In this document: positions 61,101 to 64,000 of the stretch, piece by piece
How positions within the stretch are numbered: the first letter of the stretch is position 1
Layout: each line of letters begins with the position of its first letter
Assembly: GCA_039105265.1 (NCBI GenBank)
Contig: JAPFFF010000012.1
Location: 372,001 to 436,000 of the forward strand
Length of the DNA: 64,000 nt
From: Tritrichomonas musculus
Taxonomy: Eukaryota > Parabasalia > Tritrichomonadida > Tritrichomonadidae
Reading direction: 5' to 3'
The notes under the pieces: generated by a model
What the model was told of the DNA's origin: nothing
The model's database searches: none
The model's input: the letters and a program-made list of their open reading frames with translations, nothing else
Made by a program: the position numbers and the translations under genes

Positions 61101-62519
61101 TCATTTATTTCCGAGTAATTGTAAAACATCTCTAATATACATGAATTTAGAAACAACAATAGCTAATGAATTATCAACAAAAGCTTTTGCTGCTCTTTCT
61201 CCGCATACAGGACAAATTGGTCCTTCCATTTGTTGATATTTATGAGAATGGCATACGCTATGGCCACAAGGTACTAATGTTACAGGTGTCTCTAAGAATT
61301 GGCCGCATTGCCCGCAAGAGACCGCCTTTGAAGCAGCATCAACAATTTCCTGAACACGAATTGCAGAATCCCTCAGAATCCTCTCTTTTATTGCAGCTTC
61401 CTGTGCTGCAGGATCATATTTTGCTATTCGAGCTCTTGATATTTTGTCGGCCAATTCTTCGACTTCGTTCGTTGATTGTTGCCACATTTGCTTCAATTCA
61501 TCTCTCCTTTTTGTAAGTTCTCTATTTTCCATTTCAAGGTCTGAGATTTCTTTTGTCTGTGTTTCTGGAAGAGCCATACGCTCTGCAAGTTGAGCCATAA
61601 GGTCTCCTAAGACTTTTTTCTTTTCTGCAAGTTCTTCGATATCACCTTGAGATCCATCTTTAAGTTGTTGGGTTTCTTCGACGATCTGTTCAATTTTTGC
61701 TTTTAATGAACCGATAAGATGAACTTGATCTTTGATTTTTTCATTGTGACCATCTATCTCTTTATTAAGATTGGCAATCTGTTGTTGATAACTGCTGATA
61801 GCTTCGTTCTTCTCTGTTGCAATTTCGGTTATTTGTTGTTCAGCCTCTGAAATCTCTTTTTCAAGCTGAGATATTTCTGCTTCTATTTTTTGCTCGTTTA
61901 AACAACTTTCACGACGCCAAATTTCAGCCTTTGCTTCCATTTCTGTAATTGCTTTTTGTGTTTCATCTATGCTTTGACGCAATTGTTGTCCTTTAGTTTC
62001 ATGAATTCGAAGATTACGAGTTAGATCAGAATGTTTATCCCATTGAACTTGAAGAGCAGCGCTAAGTTGTGTGATATTGTTTTGTGTACGTCGAATTTCT
62101 TGTTTAATGTTTTTTTTATTAACTTTTGCCTTTTCTTTCCGAGATAATGTTTCTTCATACAAGTGAGTTAGCTGATCAAGAATTATTTGTTGATCTTCAA
62201 TTTGATCTTGCATTTGAAGAACTGCTCCAGAGTTGAATTTTAAATCTTCTATCTCTTGGAGAACTTGATCAAGTTGAACTTGAAGCAATTGGATTTGAGA
62301 TTTATGGACAGTGCAATTTTTACTTTTTTCTTCGTATCCTTCAATTAGTTTTGAAAGCATTATACGTTGGTCTTTGACGCGATTTGTTGAATCAATAAAT
62401 TTTTGTTTGAAAACTGATATTTTTTGGCGCATTTCATCATTAAGACCAGGCATCCTTATTAGCCTAGCAATTATAATTTGATCTGTAGAAGAAAGCACTG
62501 GATCATTTGATGCCGACAT
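61101..62519 (-). CDS. Coiled-coil protein with C-terminal RING-type finger
   Basis: The 472-residue product is coiled coil from about 30 to 385 and ends in a RING-like finger. Its ligand series is Cys402, Cys405, Cys418, His420, Cys423, His426, Cys436 and Cys439 (CGQC, PCGHSVCHSH and CPVC). RING domains recruit ubiquitin-conjugating enzymes, so an E3 ligase role is likely, with the coiled coil binding substrate or forming oligomers. The layout recalls Bre1/RNF20-type ligases, but the finger is not diagnostic. The 3' end stands about 50 bases from the TIR element with 8-bp duplications. The start is 180 bases from that of a divergent coiled-coil gene. Confidence 0.82.
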   Translation of the reverse strand: MSASNDPVLSSTDQIIIARLIRMPGLNDEMRQKISVFKQKFIDSTNRVKDQRIMLSKLIEGYEEKSKNCTVHKSQIQLLQVQLDQVLQEIEDLKFNSGAVLQMQDQIEDQQIILDQLTHLYEETLSRKEKAKVNKKNIKQEIRRTQNNITQLSAALQVQWDKHSDLTRNLRIHETKGQQLRQSIDETQKAITEMEAKAEIWRRESCLNEQKIEAEISQLEKEISEAEQQITEIATEKNEAISSYQQQIANLNKEIDGHNEKIKDQVHLIGSLKAKIEQIVEETQQLKDGSQGDIEELAEKKKVLGDLMAQLAERMALPETQTKEISDLEMENRELTKRRDELKQMWQQSTNEVEELADKISRARIAKYDPAAQEAAIKERILRDSAIRVQEIVDAASKAVSCGQCGQFLETPVTLVPCGHSVCHSHKYQQMEGPICPVCGERAAKAFVDNSLAIVVSKFMYIRDVLQLLGNK

Positions 62520-62698
62520 TGTAAAACTAAGAGTATTTGTAATATTTTAAACGGGCCATATATAAATTGAATATTTTTTTTTTTTGAATTAAAAATACGT
62601 TTTTTCACAATGGAAATTTTGATACAAGATGTTATAAATGAATTGGGTATGTAAAAGATAATATTCAGTTGGTTCTGCCATCATATTAAATAGTTAAA
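62520..62698. promoter_or_regulatory. Compact bidirectional promoter region
   Basis: Only 179 bases separate the two divergent start codons. On the + strand TTTTTTCACAATG (62600-62612) resembles a trichomonad initiator (TCA-Py-A) placed directly at an upstream ATG. That ATG begins a 14-codon frame ending at 62654. A GTATGT at 62647 and an AG at 62692-62693 raise the possibility of a short intron. Confidence 0.4.
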
Positions 62699-64000
62699 AT
62701 GAATGGCAATCCTTTTCAGAATGTTTTTGGAGATCGTTTATTTCAGAAAAAGAAAAACAACTTTTTGAGCCATAAACCGTTAACAAATATAGCGCCAATG
62801 ATAACTCCACCGTCTTTAGGAAATCAGGATCAAATTGATGGTGGTAATAAAATAAACAATCTCAAACAACAGCTTCTTGAGGCGCAGCAAGAAATTTCTC
62901 GCCTTAAGGAAGAAAATATTACGCTCAAAAAACAATACGAAGAAGCACTAAAATTAACAAATCAAATGGACGAAATACACCAAGAAAATGCCGTTCTCAC
63001 TAGATCGATTACCAAGCTAAAATCAGAAAATGATGATTTAAATAAGAGATTAAAAATTTGCCTTCAAATGAATGAGGACAATAAAAATAAACAGCAAAAT
63101 TCGATACCTGATAATCGAGCAAATTTAAATGAACTTCGCGAATCGTTAGAAAAATCAAACAAAATTCATCAAGAACAAGTTGCTGAACTGAACAATGTTG
63201 TTCAGGAAACAACTCAAATGCTTGAATCCGTTAAAAATCAAAATTCCGATCTTAGATCAATTATTAAAGGGATTGTTGAAGCTGGTGAATCATACTTTGG
63301 TGAAACTTTTAGTTCACCTGAATCATTACGCCAATTCTTTTTAATACCAAAGCCAAAGATAGAAGTCTCTGATGAAAAAAAATCCGAAGTTCCTCAGCCA
63401 ATTGATTCTTCAGTGTTAGACGGATTAAAAGCAAAAATAAAAAATGAAAGAAAATTACGAAAAGAGTTGGCATCAAAACTTTCTGAAACAGAGAAGGAGC
63501 ATGAAAATCAAGCGCAACAATTCCAAAAAATTATAAATGATCTAGAGAATAAAGTTTCTGAATTACAAAAAATTTCAAAAGATAATGAACTAAAAAGAAA
63601 GCATGAAATAGCAGAAACATTATCAAAAACAACAATTTATGAGGATTCTATTAACCGTCTAAAAATAAAAATACAAGATTTGAAGGAACAAAATCAAAAA
63701 CTTGAAGAGCTTCAAAATAGACCAAATCCATTAGCTCCTGAGCTTAATGATTTAAAAGATCAAGTATCCTCTCAAAATCAAAAAATACAAGAAAATTTGG
63801 CTTCAATTTCAACCTTAAAAAATCAAATTTCTTCGTTAATTGCGCAATTGAAAGCATCTGAAATGAGAATAGAATCGACAAAGAAAAAATTAGGTGATTC
63901 CAAAGATGCAAATGAAAAATTAAATAAAGAACAAGTTAAACTAAGAACTGAGCTCAGTAAGCTTGAACTTACAAATGAAGAATTAAAAGAAAAATTAAAA
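62699..64000 (+). CDS. Long coiled-coil protein, cut by the window end
   Basis: From the ATG at 62699 the frame stays open through the last base, 434 codons without a stop, so the gene is incomplete here. After a short N-terminal leader (MNGNPFQNVFGDRLF), residues from about 50 to the end are mostly coiled coil with Lys/Glu/Gln/Asn-rich heptads. A less helical interval around 190-230 contains AGESYFGETFSSPESLRQFF. No catalytic motif is visible so far. It may be a cytoskeletal or centrosomal coiled-coil protein; the missing C-terminus could change that. An intron in the 5' region could add about 14 residues to the start (see findings). Confidence 0.85.
   Translation, partial: MNGNPFQNVFGDRLFQKKKNNFLSHKPLTNIAPMITPPSLGNQDQIDGGNKINNLKQQLLEAQQEISRLKEENITLKKQYEEALKLTNQMDEIHQENAVLTRSITKLKSENDDLNKRLKICLQMNEDNKNKQQNSIPDNRANLNELRESLEKSNKIHQEQVAELNNVVQETTQMLESVKNQNSDLRSIIKGIVEAGESYFGETFSSPESLRQFFLIPKPKIEVSDEKKSEVPQPIDSSVLDGLKAKIKNERKLRKELASKLSETEKEHENQAQQFQKIINDLENKVSELQKISKDNELKRKHEIAETLSKTTIYEDSINRLKIKIQDLKEQNQKLEELQNRPNPLAPELNDLKDQVSSQNQKIQENLASISTLKNQISSLIAQLKASEMRIESTKKKLGDSKDANEKLNKEQVKLRTELSKLELTNEELKEKLK

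Overview
The window looks like nuclear DNA of a parabasalid flagellate, most likely a Tritrichomonas-type trichomonad. The DNA is very AT-rich, the genes are long and without obvious introns, and the gene families are ones that trichomonads have expanded: BTB-like/discoidin proteins, ankyrin proteins with a DUF3447-type N-terminus, giant Sel1-repeat proteins, TKL kinases, CARMIL-type leucine-rich-repeat proteins and short two-repeat Myb proteins. An LRRC56-like gene fits a flagellated cell. The species assignment is inference from family content, not from a database match.

Layout. 0-7 kb: a head-to-head pair of BTB-like/discoidin paralogues, an ankyrin-type gene and a possibly myristoylated GTPase. 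7-17 kb: an ankyrin gene whose later repeats lie as isolated islands between AT-rich spacers, a ~2 kb terminal-inverted-repeat (TIR) element with TA target-site duplications (TSDs), and a BTB-like/coiled-coil/poly(ADP-ribose) glycohydrolase (PARG) fusion. 17-26 kb: a kinase plus Sel1-repeat gene that appears split by a 16-bp tandem duplication, a Sel1-family relic, a coiled-coil TKL kinase, then a 22-bp satellite. 26-32.5 kb: gene-poor DNA with a decayed Asn/Ser-rich secreted-repeat gene and a small secreted-protein gene interrupted near its start by an 0.8 kb TIR element. 32.8-57.1 kb: a conserved block of TKL kinase, coiled-coil protein, casein kinase 2 beta subunit, Myb, a 2064-residue helical protein, a CARMIL-like protein, a small helical protein and a 1554-residue protein with an acidic tail. 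57-64 kb: an intact-looking Mutator-like element with 177-bp perfect TIRs, an LRRC56-like gene, another TIR element with 8-bp TSDs, a RING/coiled-coil gene, and a divergent coiled-coil gene that runs off the end.

The most notable things are the four TIR elements, each with a recognisable target duplication (two TA dinucleotides, one 8 bp, one 9-10 bp), the duplication that separates the kinase from its Sel1 array, the one-ankyrin-per-island locus, and the PARG fusion. I saw no tRNA, rRNA or CRISPR array. Starts predicted at TTG or GTG were moved to the first in-frame ATG.
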